A DNA stretch of 64,000 nt from CAWJNF01 sp963844235. Lineage in GTDB: Bacteria; Actinomycetota; Thermoleophilia; Gaiellales; Gaiellaceae. Positions 33,349-41,774 of the stretch are shown piece after piece; the first letter of the stretch is position 1, and each line of letters starts with the position of its first letter. The DNA is taken from the NCBI GenBank assembly GCA_963844235.1, contig CAWJNF010000003.1, positions 124,001 to 188,000 on the forward strand, in the 5' to 3' direction. The notes beneath the pieces are model-generated. The model had not been told where the DNA came from, did not search any database, and saw nothing but the letters and a program-made list of their open reading frames with translations. The position numbers and the translations under genes are program-made.

Positions 33349-36009
33349 CTACGGGCCTTCGACGACGACCGTCGTCGCCGGCGAGGCCGTGTTGGCAGAG
33401 CCGGCCGCGTTCGTCGCCGTGACGATGACGCCGAGGAAGTTCCCGATGTCTTCGGGTACCACGAGGTAGGTCTCCGCGATGGCACCGTCGATCGCCTGGC
33501 AGTTGCCGTCGCCGTCGCAGCGCACCCACTGGTACTCGACTTCGATCGGTGCCGTGCCGGTCCAGGTACCGGGATCGGCCGTCAGCGTCTGCCCGACCTG
33601 GGCCGTGCCGGCGACGCTCGGCGCGGTCGCGTTGACGGGCCCGAGACCGCCGACGACGGCGGTCTCGGCCGAGTCGGCCGCGACCTGGCCGGCAGCGTTC
33701 TTCGCGGTGACCGTGGCCTTCAGCGTCGCTCCGGCGTCGTCCGCCGTGAGCGTGTAGTCGGCTGCAGCCGCGTTCGCGATCGGAGCACACGTTCCACCGC
33801 TGCAGCGATGCCACTCGTACGTGTAGGTGATCGGGCCGCCGCCGCTCCACGTGCCGTTGGAGACGTGCAGTGTCTGACCCTCCTGCAGGTTGCCCGAGAT
33901 CGCGGGCGCGCCCGTGTTGACGAGCGTGACGGCGGCGACGGCGGCGGTCTGGGTCGAGACGGCCGACCGCCACGCGGTCAGGCCCGACGCGGTTACGACG
34001 ACGCGCATGGTGAAGCCGGCGTCAGCGGGCGTGACCGTGTACGTCCGCGAGACGGCGTCCGGGATCGAGGTGCAGCCGTCGTTCTCGCAGCGCTGCCACT
34101 GGTAGGTGTACGTGAGCGGTCCCTTGCCGTTCCAGCTGCCGTTCGTCGCGGTGAGCACCAGACCCGCCCTCGGCGTGCCGGTGACCCTCGGTGCGGCCGT
34201 GTTCGCCGGATCGGTGAGGTTGAAGGTGGTGGCACCCGCGCCGACGTTCGTCCAGCCGGACAGATGCGTGCCGTACGCCGTCCCGACGGTCGTGCCGGTC
34301 AGCGGCACTTCCGCGGCAACCGAGGATTCGACGACGACCTGGCCTCCGCGGATGTACCCGGAGACGGCTCCGCTCGAGACGAGCTGCTGCCAGCGGGCCT
34401 GGCGCTGCATGATCGCGCCCGACTGCGCGAGGCGAGGCTGCTCGAGGGTTGTCTTGAAGTAGCCCTTGTACATGGACAGCAGCTGGTTGATGACCGGGTA
34501 CATGATGCCGTCCTCGGCCAGGTTCGACTGGTGGAACATGTGGGGCCGCGGGTCGTTGCCCATGACGTGCCTGAACATGATCGAGGCCTCCGTCTGGACG
34601 TACTCCGACCACGTGATCGGCGTCGTGCGGCACGTGGTGACCGCCGTGTTCTGGCAGATGCCGAGCGGCGGCGGGAGGTAGACGTGGTTGTACTCGTCGA
34701 GCTGCTCGGCCTGGGTTCCGACGTTGTAGAAGACGTTCGTCGGGTGCCGCGGCACCGTCAACGCGTTGCCGATTCCGTACGGCGTCGGCTGGCGCGAGTT
34801 GTCGGCCGCGACCCAGCGGATGCCGGTCTCGTTGAGCGCCTGGGCCAAGTTGGGGTTGTTGAGACCCGAGTGCTCGCCGGTGACCAGCTCGGTCGCGTCG
34901 ATCGCGAGGCCCTTGCGCTGGGCGAAGTCGATGTTGGCCTGGATCTGGCTCTTGAGCTCGGCGAGGCTGAGGTTGTCGAGGTTCTCGTGGTCATAGGTGT
35001 GGTTCGTCCAGCGGAAGCTGCCCCGCTTCTGGATGAGCGCCTTCGCGAGGGGGTCGCGCGAGTTCTCGCCCTCGACGCCGTTGTAGACGAGATCGAGGCG
35101 CATGCCGGTCGACACCTGCCAGGACGCGGCCCGGCTCACGTCGCCCGCGGTCATCCGGATCGGGCGCGGGCCCTCCTCGGGTGTCGTGTTCGTCTGCATG
35201 TCCCAGCGGTCGTCCGGCAGGAAGACATCGTCGATCTGCAGCTCGAGGTAGTCGCGCGCAGAGCCGAGGTAGACGCCGCGGGTAGCCCAGGAGAGCATGC
35301 CGTGGCGCAGGAGCTGCGAGTGGATCATCCACGGGTTCGAGTCGACCGTGACGACGAGCTCCTCACGACCGTCCGGGTGGGTATAGGCGCCCACGAGGGA
35401 AGAGCCGTTCGGGCCGCTGACGAACGTCCGGAAGCTGGCCGGGTTGACCGGCGTCGCCTGGTAGCCCCAGGCGTTGCCGTCGAAGGCGACCTGACCCTTC
35501 AGATACCCGAAGAGCGGCTGGGCAGCCGGGGTGAGCGAGCCGACGATCCCGGCCATCGAGCTGCCTACGGTCGGCGAGTTGAGCCCGTACGCCGGCGACG
35601 GGTACACGAACGCCGTGACCTGCCGGATCCCGAACGTGCGCTCGAGCTCGTTGATGGCGTCCCACTCGGATGCCTCGAGCGCCGAGACGTACGAGGTGCC
35701 GTCGAAGTAGACGAGCCCCCCCGTCGCCAGGATGACCGCCTGGTAGCGGGCGCGAGCCTTCCCGTCCGCCAGCTGGGCGTACGTGATGGGGGCCGCCTGG
35801 CTCGCGACGATGGCGTCGAAGGGCACGCCCTCGCGCTCGAGCTGCGCCCGCCACGCCTGGTAACCAGGCTCGTTGCCGTCAGCCGACAGCAGCAGCACGC
35901 GCATGTCGATGCGCTGGTCGGGTAACGGCGTGCCGGCGCTCGCCGGCCCCGCAAGGGCGGCGAGAGCCGCGATGAGCCCGATGATCAGGGCAACGGTGCG
36001 TACGTACAC
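33349..36009 (-). CDS. secreted Agd3/CE18-like polysaccharide deacetylase with Ig-like repeats
   Basis: This 886-residue protein has a signal peptide (about 1-25, GPASAG cleavage region). The middle carries a NodB-like deacetylase core: Asp260/Asp261 in LELQIDDVFLPDD and His337/His341 in TNHTYDHENL, the pattern of Agd3-type (CE18) enzymes that deacetylate GalNAc-containing polymers. From about 635 there are three Ig-like repeats of about 85 residues (TAAPRVTGTP, TGAPAISGNL, ATAPSVAGTA), each with a YQW/YEW-x-RC motif. The GTG start at 36009 has AAGGAG, located in the last codons of the preceding gene. The Pel-type hydrolase is on a separate gene, unlike PelA where both are fused. Confidence 0.68.
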   Translation of the reverse strand: MYVRTVALIIGLIAALAALAGPASAGTPLPDQRIDMRVLLLSADGNEPGYQAWRAQLEREGVPFDAIVASQAAPITYAQLADGKARARYQAVILATGGLVYFDGTSYVSALEASEWDAINELERTFGIRQVTAFVYPSPAYGLNSPTVGSSMAGIVGSLTPAAQPLFGYLKGQVAFDGNAWGYQATPVNPASFRTFVSGPNGSSLVGAYTHPDGREELVVTVDSNPWMIHSQLLRHGMLSWATRGVYLGSARDYLELQIDDVFLPDDRWDMQTNTTPEEGPRPIRMTAGDVSRAASWQVSTGMRLDLVYNGVEGENSRDPLAKALIQKRGSFRWTNHTYDHENLDNLSLAELKSQIQANIDFAQRKGLAIDATELVTGEHSGLNNPNLAQALNETGIRWVAADNSRQPTPYGIGNALTVPRHPTNVFYNVGTQAEQLDEYNHVYLPPPLGICQNTAVTTCRTTPITWSEYVQTEASIMFRHVMGNDPRPHMFHQSNLAEDGIMYPVINQLLSMYKGYFKTTLEQPRLAQSGAIMQRQARWQQLVSSGAVSGYIRGGQVVVESSVAAEVPLTGTTVGTAYGTHLSGWTNVGAGATTFNLTDPANTAAPRVTGTPRAGLVLTATNGSWNGKGPLTYTYQWQRCENDGCTSIPDAVSRTYTVTPADAGFTMRVVVTASGLTAWRSAVSTQTAAVAAVTLVNTGAPAISGNLQEGQTLHVSNGTWSGGGPITYTYEWHRCSGGTCAPIANAAAADYTLTADDAGATLKATVTAKNAAGQVAADSAETAVVGGLGPVNATAPSVAGTAQVGQTLTADPGTWTGTAPIEVEYQWVRCDGDGNCQAIDGAIAETYLVVPEDIGNFLGVIVTATNAAGSANTASPATTVVVEGP

Positions 36010-36012
36010 GAT

Positions 36013-36531
36013 TCAGACTCCTTCACTTGCTGACGAGGAACTAACGGTTCGCGATTCCATCGGGATCGCATGAAGAACATCGGTGGGGTGCAGGCGCTGC
36101 TGGCGCTCGCCTGCGGGACCGAGCTGGAAGACGGGTGGCTCCGCGGCCGACGGACCGGCCGCGAGCTGCTGACGGAGGCGGCCACCGAGCTGCTCGAGCT
36201 CGATGCCCACGCTCAGGAGCAGCTCTTTGGTGACGAGCGCTTCGGCCATCTGCTCCCACGCGTCGTCGGCCTCCGACTCGCGTGTGTCCGGGACGGCCGA
36301 GACGGCTCTGAGCCGCTCGACGACCCGACCGGGGTTGGCGGGACGAACCTGCTCCGCCGCCAGGCGGGCATTCTCTTCACGCAGCAGGACGAGCTCCGCT
36401 TCGAGCTCCTCGAGCCGCTGCTCCGTGGTCGATGTCGCGCCGCCCGTAGCCAGGCGTGCGCGCAGCACGTTTGCGCATGTGCGCCGCATAGAGATCCAAT
36501 CTGTTGCCGCATAGAGGCAGCGGGACGCCAC
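36013..36531 (-). CDS. coiled-coil protein of the Pel-like locus, unknown function
   Basis: This is up to 172 residues from GTG 36531, with an internal ATG at 36489 as an alternative. Residues about 35-62 form a coiled coil (TEQRLEELEAELVLLREENARLAAEQ). A second helical region around 90-135 includes LVTKELLLSVGIELEQLGGRLRQQL. There is no signal peptide or catalytic motif. The final codons contain the ribosome-binding site of the deacetylase gene, so the two are coupled. It lies between the LuxR regulator and the polysaccharide genes and may be a regulatory or scaffolding partner. Confidence 0.55.
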   Translation of the reverse strand: MASRCLYAATDWISMRRTCANVLRARLATGGATSTTEQRLEELEAELVLLREENARLAAEQVRPANPGRVVERLRAVSAVPDTRESEADDAWEQMAEALVTKELLLSVGIELEQLGGRLRQQLAAGPSAAEPPVFQLGPAGERQQRLHPTDVLHAIPMESRTVSSSSASEGV

Positions 36532-36595
36532 CGCCTCACTGGATCGCAGTGTAGCCAGCTATTCCGGGGAAGCGTCTAGGTACAGTCGCTCGATC

Positions 36596-36619
36596 GGGCG
36601 TTGAAGTCTCTCAACGCCC
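36596..36619 (-). terminator. stem-loop overlapping the LuxR stop codon
   Basis: Nine-base perfect arms (GGGCGTTGA / TCAACGCCC) enclose a six-base loop. On the minus strand the TGA of the left arm is the stop of the LuxR gene. There is no T-run, so intrinsic termination is uncertain; it may instead stabilise or attenuate the transcript. Confidence 0.45.
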
Positions 36620-37294
36620 TCCGCGCGCCCCGGCGGCATAGAAGACGCGCCGGAGCTCTTCCCGATCGCCGGCACCGACCTTCTTCAGCGCAGAGGCGAT
36701 GTGCGACCGTACCGTCGCCTGGGACAGCACGAGCCGCCTCGCGATGTCCGAGGTGCCGAGCCCTCTCAGCAGCATGTCCACGACCTGCCACTCGCGCCCG
36801 GTCAGCCGTACGTCCGCCGCGGTCGACTGGACGCGCCTGCGCCGCGGCCCGACGTCTCGGAACTCGTCCACGAGCCGCCCGACGAGGTCGCGCGGGATCG
36901 CCGTGTCCCCCGCGACCACGTCCCGCAGCGCGTACGGGAGCCGGTCGCGGCTGACATCCAGGGGCAGATATCCGTGCGCCCCCGTTCGCAACGCTGCCAG
37001 CAGGCCGCGCCGTCCCGGGGAGTCGTCGAGCACGACGAGCCTCGTCTCCGCAAGCCGCGCGGCAATCTCCCAGACTGCTTTCAGGCCGCCGCCGGGAAGC
37101 TCGGTCTCGATCACGCACAGATCCGGGTGCGTGCGACCCGCCTGCTCGATCGCGGCCGCGGAGTCACCGACCTCGGCGTCGACCGCGAAATCCTCATCGG
37201 CCTCGATAGCCGTTCGCAGCTCGGCGCGCAGACTCGGACGTCCCACCGCGAGCAGAACGGAGACGCGTGGCCGTGGATCGCCGTCTCGACGCAT
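36611..37294 (-). CDS. LuxR/NarL-type regulator with pseudo-receiver domain
   Basis: This 227-residue protein has an N-terminal receiver-like domain (about 10-130) and a C-terminal LuxR HTH (about 160-222: LTGREWQVVDMLLRGLGTSDIARRLVLSQATVRSHIASALKKVG). The phospho-acceptor position in DLCVIETELPGG holds Glu63 instead of Asp, and the conserved Lys of GYLxK is Leu112 (GYLPLD). It is therefore unlikely to be switched by phosphorylation; Glu could mimic the active state. It is encoded directly upstream of the polysaccharide unit on the same strand, so it is the likely regulator of that locus. Confidence 0.85.
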   Translation of the reverse strand: MRRDGDPRPRVSVLLAVGRPSLRAELRTAIEADEDFAVDAEVGDSAAAIEQAGRTHPDLCVIETELPGGGLKAVWEIAARLAETRLVVLDDSPGRRGLLAALRTGAHGYLPLDVSRDRLPYALRDVVAGDTAIPRDLVGRLVDEFRDVGPRRRRVQSTAADVRLTGREWQVVDMLLRGLGTSDIARRLVLSQATVRSHIASALKKVGAGDREELRRVFYAAGARGGR

Positions 37295-37361
37295 GCTGAT
37301 GCATCGGAAACGGCGCCCCGGCGCTTGAGGCGGTGCCGGCCGCCGACCGGATGAATCCGCG

Positions 37362-37607
37362 TTACGCGTTCGCCTTGCGGCCGCGTCCGAAGACGAGGCC
37401 GCCGAGCGCGAAGCCGAGCCCGAACGTCCCGATCACGAACCCGCCGATCGCGAACGCCTTGCGCCAGGTGGAGAGCCGTTCCCAGCGGCCGAGCGCCTCG
37501 GTCTCCTCCGGGGAGAGCGACTCCCCCCGGCGACGCTTGCGGCCGGCGGCACCGGCGCGCAAGCCCAGGTACATGTCGTCGAAGACCTCCGCGGGCTCGT
37601 CGGACAT
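37362..37607 (-). CDS. small single-pass membrane protein
   Basis: This 81-residue protein starts at ATG 37607 (SDEPAEVFDDMYLGLRAG). It has an acidic-to-basic soluble N-terminal half containing SLSPEETEALGRWERL and one Gly/Phe-rich transmembrane segment (about 50-74, FAIGGFVIGTFGLGFALGGLVFG) ending in a basic tail. I do not recognise the family. It lies between GH3 and the LuxR gene on the same strand. The open frame extending further upstream is antisense-type noise over the GH3 gene. Confidence 0.6.
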   Translation of the reverse strand: MSDEPAEVFDDMYLGLRAGAAGRKRRRGESLSPEETEALGRWERLSTWRKAFAIGGFVIGTFGLGFALGGLVFGRGRKANA

Positions 37608-37645
37608 CACGCTGAAACTATAGAGACAGCGTCCGATGCTCCCGC

Positions 37646-38533
37646 TCAGCGGTAGCGCTCGCGGAATGCGAACACGCGGAAGACCTGCCGATCGAGGAGC
37701 CCCCTGCGCGCCAGCGGGACCAGCGCATCGATCGCGCGCCGCGCCGAGGCAGCGCTCGAGAAGAGAAGGAGGTCCGCTCCGGCAAACACAGCCTGTCGCG
37801 CCAATCCGGCGGCCCGGGACGCGCCCAGCACGCCCAGCTCGTCCGTGATCGCCACGCCCGCGAAGCCCTGGGAGCGCAGCAGCGCGTACGCCTTCGGCTC
37901 GAGCGATGCGGGGCGAGGTCCGAAGCGGCGGTAGATCGCGTGCCCCATCATGACGCAGGGAACGCCGGCCCGGATCGCGTCGCGAAAGCCTTCGAGCTCC
38001 TTGCCCCGTACGACTCCTCGTACCGGCTCCCGGCTGTCCGTCGAGATCGCCGTCGAGCCGAGGCCCGGAAAGTGCTTGGCGCAGGCGGCGATCCCGGCGT
38101 CGCCGAGGCCCCGGGCGAACGCAACCGCATACGAGGCACGCCGAAAGTGGCGCGACCCGAGCGGGCCGTCCGGCGAGTCGAGGACAGGCGCGAGGTCGAC
38201 GTCGACGCCGACGCGGTCCAGCGCCTGTCCCGCCGCCCGCCCGGTGCTCCGCGCAGCGCGGACGCTCCGGTAGCTCGCTGCTGCGGCGGCGGGCGGGAGC
38301 CCCGGATAGGCGCGAACGGCGCCGCCCTCCTGGTCGACCATCACGAGGGTCCGCGGCGGAACGGGCTCGTCGACCTCCCAGGAGTGCAGCAGCACCCCGG
38401 CCACGCCGGCCGGAGCCGGGGGCGACGAGACGACGAGCAGCGCCGCCTTCTCGCGCGGGGTCAACGCGTCGAGGCGCGCCGTCAGCCCGACGTAGGAGGA
38501 CAGCGCCGCGATCAGCGCGGCGAGCGCGTGCAT
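37646..38533 (-). CDS. GH3 family beta-N-acetylhexosaminidase-like protein
   Basis: This 295-residue protein has a short hydrophobic N-terminus that may be a signal peptide. It is a single-domain GH3 barrel like NagZ: LVMVDQEGGAVRAYPGLP, VGVDVDLAPVLDSPDGPLGSR, CAKHFPGLGSTAISTDS with the catalytic-loop His and Asp, and AITDELGVLGA with the presumed nucleophile Asp. NagZ-type enzymes release GlcNAc from muropeptides. It is slightly shorter than NagZ (about 340), lacking part of the C-terminus. Cell-wall recycling or trimming is the likely role. Confidence 0.85.
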   Translation of the reverse strand: MHALAALIAALSSYVGLTARLDALTPREKAALLVVSSPPAPAGVAGVLLHSWEVDEPVPPRTLVMVDQEGGAVRAYPGLPPAAAAASYRSVRAARSTGRAAGQALDRVGVDVDLAPVLDSPDGPLGSRHFRRASYAVAFARGLGDAGIAACAKHFPGLGSTAISTDSREPVRGVVRGKELEGFRDAIRAGVPCVMMGHAIYRRFGPRPASLEPKAYALLRSQGFAGVAITDELGVLGASRAAGLARQAVFAGADLLLFSSAASARRAIDALVPLARRGLLDRQVFRVFAFRERYR

Positions 38534-38580
38534 GCTCCAACGCTACCGCCCGGCCAGGCGGCCTCGCGCCGCGGACGACT

Positions 38581-38862
38581 GCGGGCGCGGCGGCGGTCAT
38601 ACGCGACGACCGGCGCGTCGCAACGCTCGGCCCCGGCGACTTCTTCGGCGAGGTCGGGCTGCTGTCGACGACGTGGCGAGTGGCGACGGTCGAGGCTCTC
38701 TCCCCGATGCGGCTGCTGGTCATCGGGCCCCGCGAGTTCCAGACGATGTTGCTGACCCTCCCGAGCGTCGCCGATCACGTCGGCTGGCAGCCGCGGAGCG
38801 GGAATAGCAGGCTTCTGGCCACGCACGGACGCGGAGGACGGGCACAACCTCCAGCTGCCTAG
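38581..38862 (+). pseudogene. remnant of a cyclic-nucleotide-binding domain protein
   Basis: In one plus-strand frame the sequence reads AAVIRDDRRVATLGPGDFFG, then EVGLLSTTWRVATVEALSPM and RLLVIGPREFQTML. This is the second half of a cNMP-binding (CRP/Popeye-like) beta-roll, including the GDFFGEVGLL phosphate-binding cassette. No ATG, GTG or TTG precedes it in frame, and the first strands of the domain and any effector domain are absent. The upstream side is the GH3 start region. It is best read as a decayed fragment. It fills the 338-base gap between the GH3 and phosphoesterase genes; nothing else is seen there. Confidence 0.7.
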
Positions 38863-38871
38863 GCTACGCGC

Positions 38872-39675
38872 ATGACCGGGCGGTTGCTCCACGTGTCCGA
38901 CCTCCATGTCGGCGGCCACGACGAGGGCCGCGAGCCGGTCGAGGCTGCCGTCCAGGCGCTCGTCGCCGAGCTCGACCCGGAGCTCGTCGTCGCGAGCGGC
39001 GATCTCACCCATCGCAACCACTCCGAGCAGCACGAACGCGCGGCGTCGTTCCTGCGCTCGCTGGGCCCCCCGGTGCTGGCGGTACCCGGCAATCACGACA
39101 TCCCGATGCTGCCGCCTGCGCGGCTGCTGCGGCCGTTCGCCGGCTTCGAAGCGGTCTGGGGCTCCGCGGAGCCCGCCTACCGCTCGGAGCGGCTCTGCGT
39201 GGTCGGGCTCAACTCCGCCCGCGGCTGGCTCTACCAGGAAGGGGTCGTCCGCCAAGCCCAGCTCACACGCGTGGCGGACGAGCTCGCCAAGGCCGCGCCG
39301 GGCAGTCTCCGCGCGGTCGTGCTCCACCACCACCTCTGCTCGGCGCCGTGGCGCACGGCGAAGCGACCGGTCTTCCACCGCGGCCGCGTCCTCGCCGCGC
39401 TGGTCGACGCGGGCGCCGATCTCGTCCTCTCCGGCCACGTCCATCAGAGCTCCGTGGTCGCACGCGACGAGTTCGAGTTCGCAGGAGGCTCGCGGCGGCC
39501 GATGACCGTCGCGACGGCGCCCGGCCTCGGGCGCCCGCGGCCCGACCGGCAAGGCGAGGCGTCCGGCCTGCACGTGTACGAGCTCGCCGGGGATGATCTG
39601 CGGGTCCTGACCTACGCGGTCTACGGCGGGCGGCTCGAGCTGGTCGCAGACCGGCGTTTTCCGCGATCACCGTAG
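38872..39675 (+). CDS. calcineurin-like metallophosphoesterase
   Basis: This 267-residue phosphoesterase of the CpdA/3',5'-cAMP phosphodiesterase type has the full dinuclear metal motif set: HVSDLHVGG, ASGDLTHR, VPGNHDIPM, VLHHHLC and LSGHVHQS. It is cytoplasmic, with no signal peptide. It lies immediately downstream of the cNMP-binding remnant on the same strand, a suggestive link to cyclic nucleotide metabolism, though the phosphodiesterase substrate is not proven. Confidence 0.88.
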   Translation: MTGRLLHVSDLHVGGHDEGREPVEAAVQALVAELDPELVVASGDLTHRNHSEQHERAASFLRSLGPPVLAVPGNHDIPMLPPARLLRPFAGFEAVWGSAEPAYRSERLCVVGLNSARGWLYQEGVVRQAQLTRVADELAKAAPGSLRAVVLHHHLCSAPWRTAKRPVFHRGRVLAALVDAGADLVLSGHVHQSSVVARDEFEFAGGSRRPMTVATAPGLGRPRPDRQGEASGLHVYELAGDDLRVLTYAVYGGRLELVADRRFPRSP

Positions 39676-39693
39676 CGGCCCAGGGGCGACGAC

Positions 39694-39718
39694 GGGCCGG
39701 ATGAGATCCGGCCCCTAC
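39694..39718. repeat. GTAGGGG-family interspersed palindrome
   Basis: GGGCCGGATGAGATCCGGCC followed by CCTAC lies in the convergent gap between the phosphoesterase gene and uvrB, 16 bases past the uvrB stop. It may act as a bidirectional transcript end. Confidence 0.8.
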
Positions 39719-39734
39719 ACCACCCGCCGCGGGC

Positions 39735-41741
39735 CTATACCGCGAGCGCCTGCAGCTCTCGCCGCAGATCCTTGATCTCGTCCCTGAGCTTCGCGGCATA
39801 CTCGAAGCGGAGCTCCTGGGCGGCCGCGTACATCTCCTCCTCGAGGGTGACGACGAGCCTCTCGAGGTCTTCCTGACTCATCCCCTCCACCTTGCGCTGC
39901 CCGCGTCGGCGCCGGGTGGGGACGTTCGGCTGCTCGAGCGAGAGCAGCTCCACGATGTCGGAGACGCCCTTCTGGATCGACTCCGGCGTGATCCCGTGCT
40001 CCTCGTTGTAGGTGAGCTGGATCGCCCGCCGCCGGTTGGTCTCGTCCATGGCGCCCTTGATCGCCTCCGTGAGCTTGTCCGCGTAGAGCAGCACCTTCCC
40101 GTTCACGTTGCGCGCCGCCCGCCCGATCGTCTGGATCAGAGCGGTCTGGCCGCGCAGGAACCCTTCCTTGTCGGCGTCGAGGATGGCGACGAGCGTCACC
40201 TCGGGCAGGTCGAGGCCCTCGCGCAGGAGGTTCACGCCGACGAGCACGTCGTACTCCCCGAGCCGCAGCTCGCGAACGATCTGGATCCGCTCGAGCGTGT
40301 CCACCTCGGAGTGCAGGTAGCGCGCCTTGACGCCTGCCTCGAGCAGGTAGTCGGTCAGGTCCTCGGCCATCTTCTTCGTCAGCGTCGTCACGAGAACCCG
40401 CTCGCCGGCCTCCTCGCGCCTTCGGATCTCGTTCAGGAGATCGTCGATCTGGTTCTTCGTCGGGCGCAGCTCGACGTCGGGATCGACGATCCCCGTCGGG
40501 CGGATGATCTGCTCGGCAACCTGTGTGGAATGGCGCAGCTCATAGGGCCCCGGAGTCGCCGAGACGAAGACGAGCTGCGGCACGAGGTCGAGGAACTCGT
40601 CGAAGCGCAACGGTCGGTTGTCGATCGCCGAAGGCAGCCGGAAGCCGTACTCGACGAGCGTCTCCTTGCGCGAGCGGTCCCCCTCGTACATGCCTCCGAT
40701 CTGGGGCACCGTCTGGTGCGACTCGTCCACGAAGAGCACGAAGTCCCCCGGGAAGAAGTCGAGCAGGCAGTTCGGGCGCGAGCCGCGCGGCCGTCCTTCG
40801 AGGAAGCGCGAGTAGTTCTCGATCCCGTTGCAGTATCCGAGCTCCTTCATCATCTCCATGTCGTACTCGGTGCGCTGCCTGATCCGGTGCGCCTCGAGCA
40901 TCTTCCCCGCGTCCTCGAACCCCCGCACCTGCTCCTCGAGCTCCGCCTCGATCTCCTCGAGCGCGCGCTCGATGGTCGGTCGATCGGTCACGTACTGCGT
41001 CGCCGGGAAGAGCGCCAGGTGGTCGAGCCGGCCGTGCACCTCGCCCGTCATCGGGTCGAAGTGCGTGATCTGCTCGATCTCGTCGCCGAAGAAGGAGACC
41101 CGGTAGGCGGACTCGAGCGCCGGGGGCTGTACCTCGACGACGTCGCCGCGCACCCGGAAGCGCCCACGGGCGAGGAACGAGTCGTTGCGCTGGTACTGGA
41201 TCGACACGAGCTTTCGGAGCACCTCGTCGCGATCGTGCTCCTCCCCCACGCTCAGGAGCACCGTCTGCTCGCGATACTCGGCCGGCGACCCGAGCCCGTA
41301 GATGCACGAGACCGAGGCCACGATGACGACGTCGCGGCGCATCAGCAACGAGCTCGTCGCGGAATGCCGGAGGCGGTCGATGTCGTCGTTGATCGAGGCG
41401 TCCTTCTCGATGTAGAGATCCGCCTGCGGCACGTACGCCTCGGGCTGGTAGTAGTCGTAGTAGGAGACGAAGTACTCGACGGCGTTGTGCGGGAAGAACT
41501 CCCGGAACTCGTTGCAGAGCTGCGCGGCGAGCGTCTTGTTGTGGGCGATGACGAGCGCAGGCCGCTGCACCTGCTCGATGATCCACGCCATCGTCGCCGT
41601 CTTGCCCGTGCCGGTCGCGCCGAGCAGGGTCTGGAAGCGAGCCCCGTCCGACACGCCGCTGGACAGCGCCGCGACAGCCTGCGGCTGGTCGCCGGTGGGC
41701 CGGTAGGCGGCGGAGACGCGGAAGTCCGGCATCGCCTCCAT
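39735..41741 (-). CDS. uvrB: excinuclease ABC subunit B
   Basis: This 668-residue helicase-like damage-recognition subunit of nucleotide excision repair has Walker A GATGTGKTAT (about 42), the DNA-clamping beta-hairpin YYDYYQPEAYVP, the DEAD-type FVDESHQT, helicase motifs SATPGPYE and QTIGRAARN, and a C-terminal UVR domain (EEMYAAAQELRFEYAAKLRDEI) for UvrC/UvrA contact. The start may be ATG 41741 or ATG 41732 (PDFRVSAAYRPTGDQP). It is cytoplasmic. It is part of the polA - rpsA - coaE - transglycosylase - uvrB neighbourhood. Confidence 0.97.
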   Translation of the reverse strand: MEAMPDFRVSAAYRPTGDQPQAVAALSSGVSDGARFQTLLGATGTGKTATMAWIIEQVQRPALVIAHNKTLAAQLCNEFREFFPHNAVEYFVSYYDYYQPEAYVPQADLYIEKDASINDDIDRLRHSATSSLLMRRDVVIVASVSCIYGLGSPAEYREQTVLLSVGEEHDRDEVLRKLVSIQYQRNDSFLARGRFRVRGDVVEVQPPALESAYRVSFFGDEIEQITHFDPMTGEVHGRLDHLALFPATQYVTDRPTIERALEEIEAELEEQVRGFEDAGKMLEAHRIRQRTEYDMEMMKELGYCNGIENYSRFLEGRPRGSRPNCLLDFFPGDFVLFVDESHQTVPQIGGMYEGDRSRKETLVEYGFRLPSAIDNRPLRFDEFLDLVPQLVFVSATPGPYELRHSTQVAEQIIRPTGIVDPDVELRPTKNQIDDLLNEIRRREEAGERVLVTTLTKKMAEDLTDYLLEAGVKARYLHSEVDTLERIQIVRELRLGEYDVLVGVNLLREGLDLPEVTLVAILDADKEGFLRGQTALIQTIGRAARNVNGKVLLYADKLTEAIKGAMDETNRRRAIQLTYNEEHGITPESIQKGVSDIVELLSLEQPNVPTRRRRGQRKVEGMSQEDLERLVVTLEEEMYAAAQELRFEYAAKLRDEIKDLRRELQALAV

Positions 41742-41774
41742 CGTAGAGGCGAGGGCCGCGGCCGCCGAGTGCGC

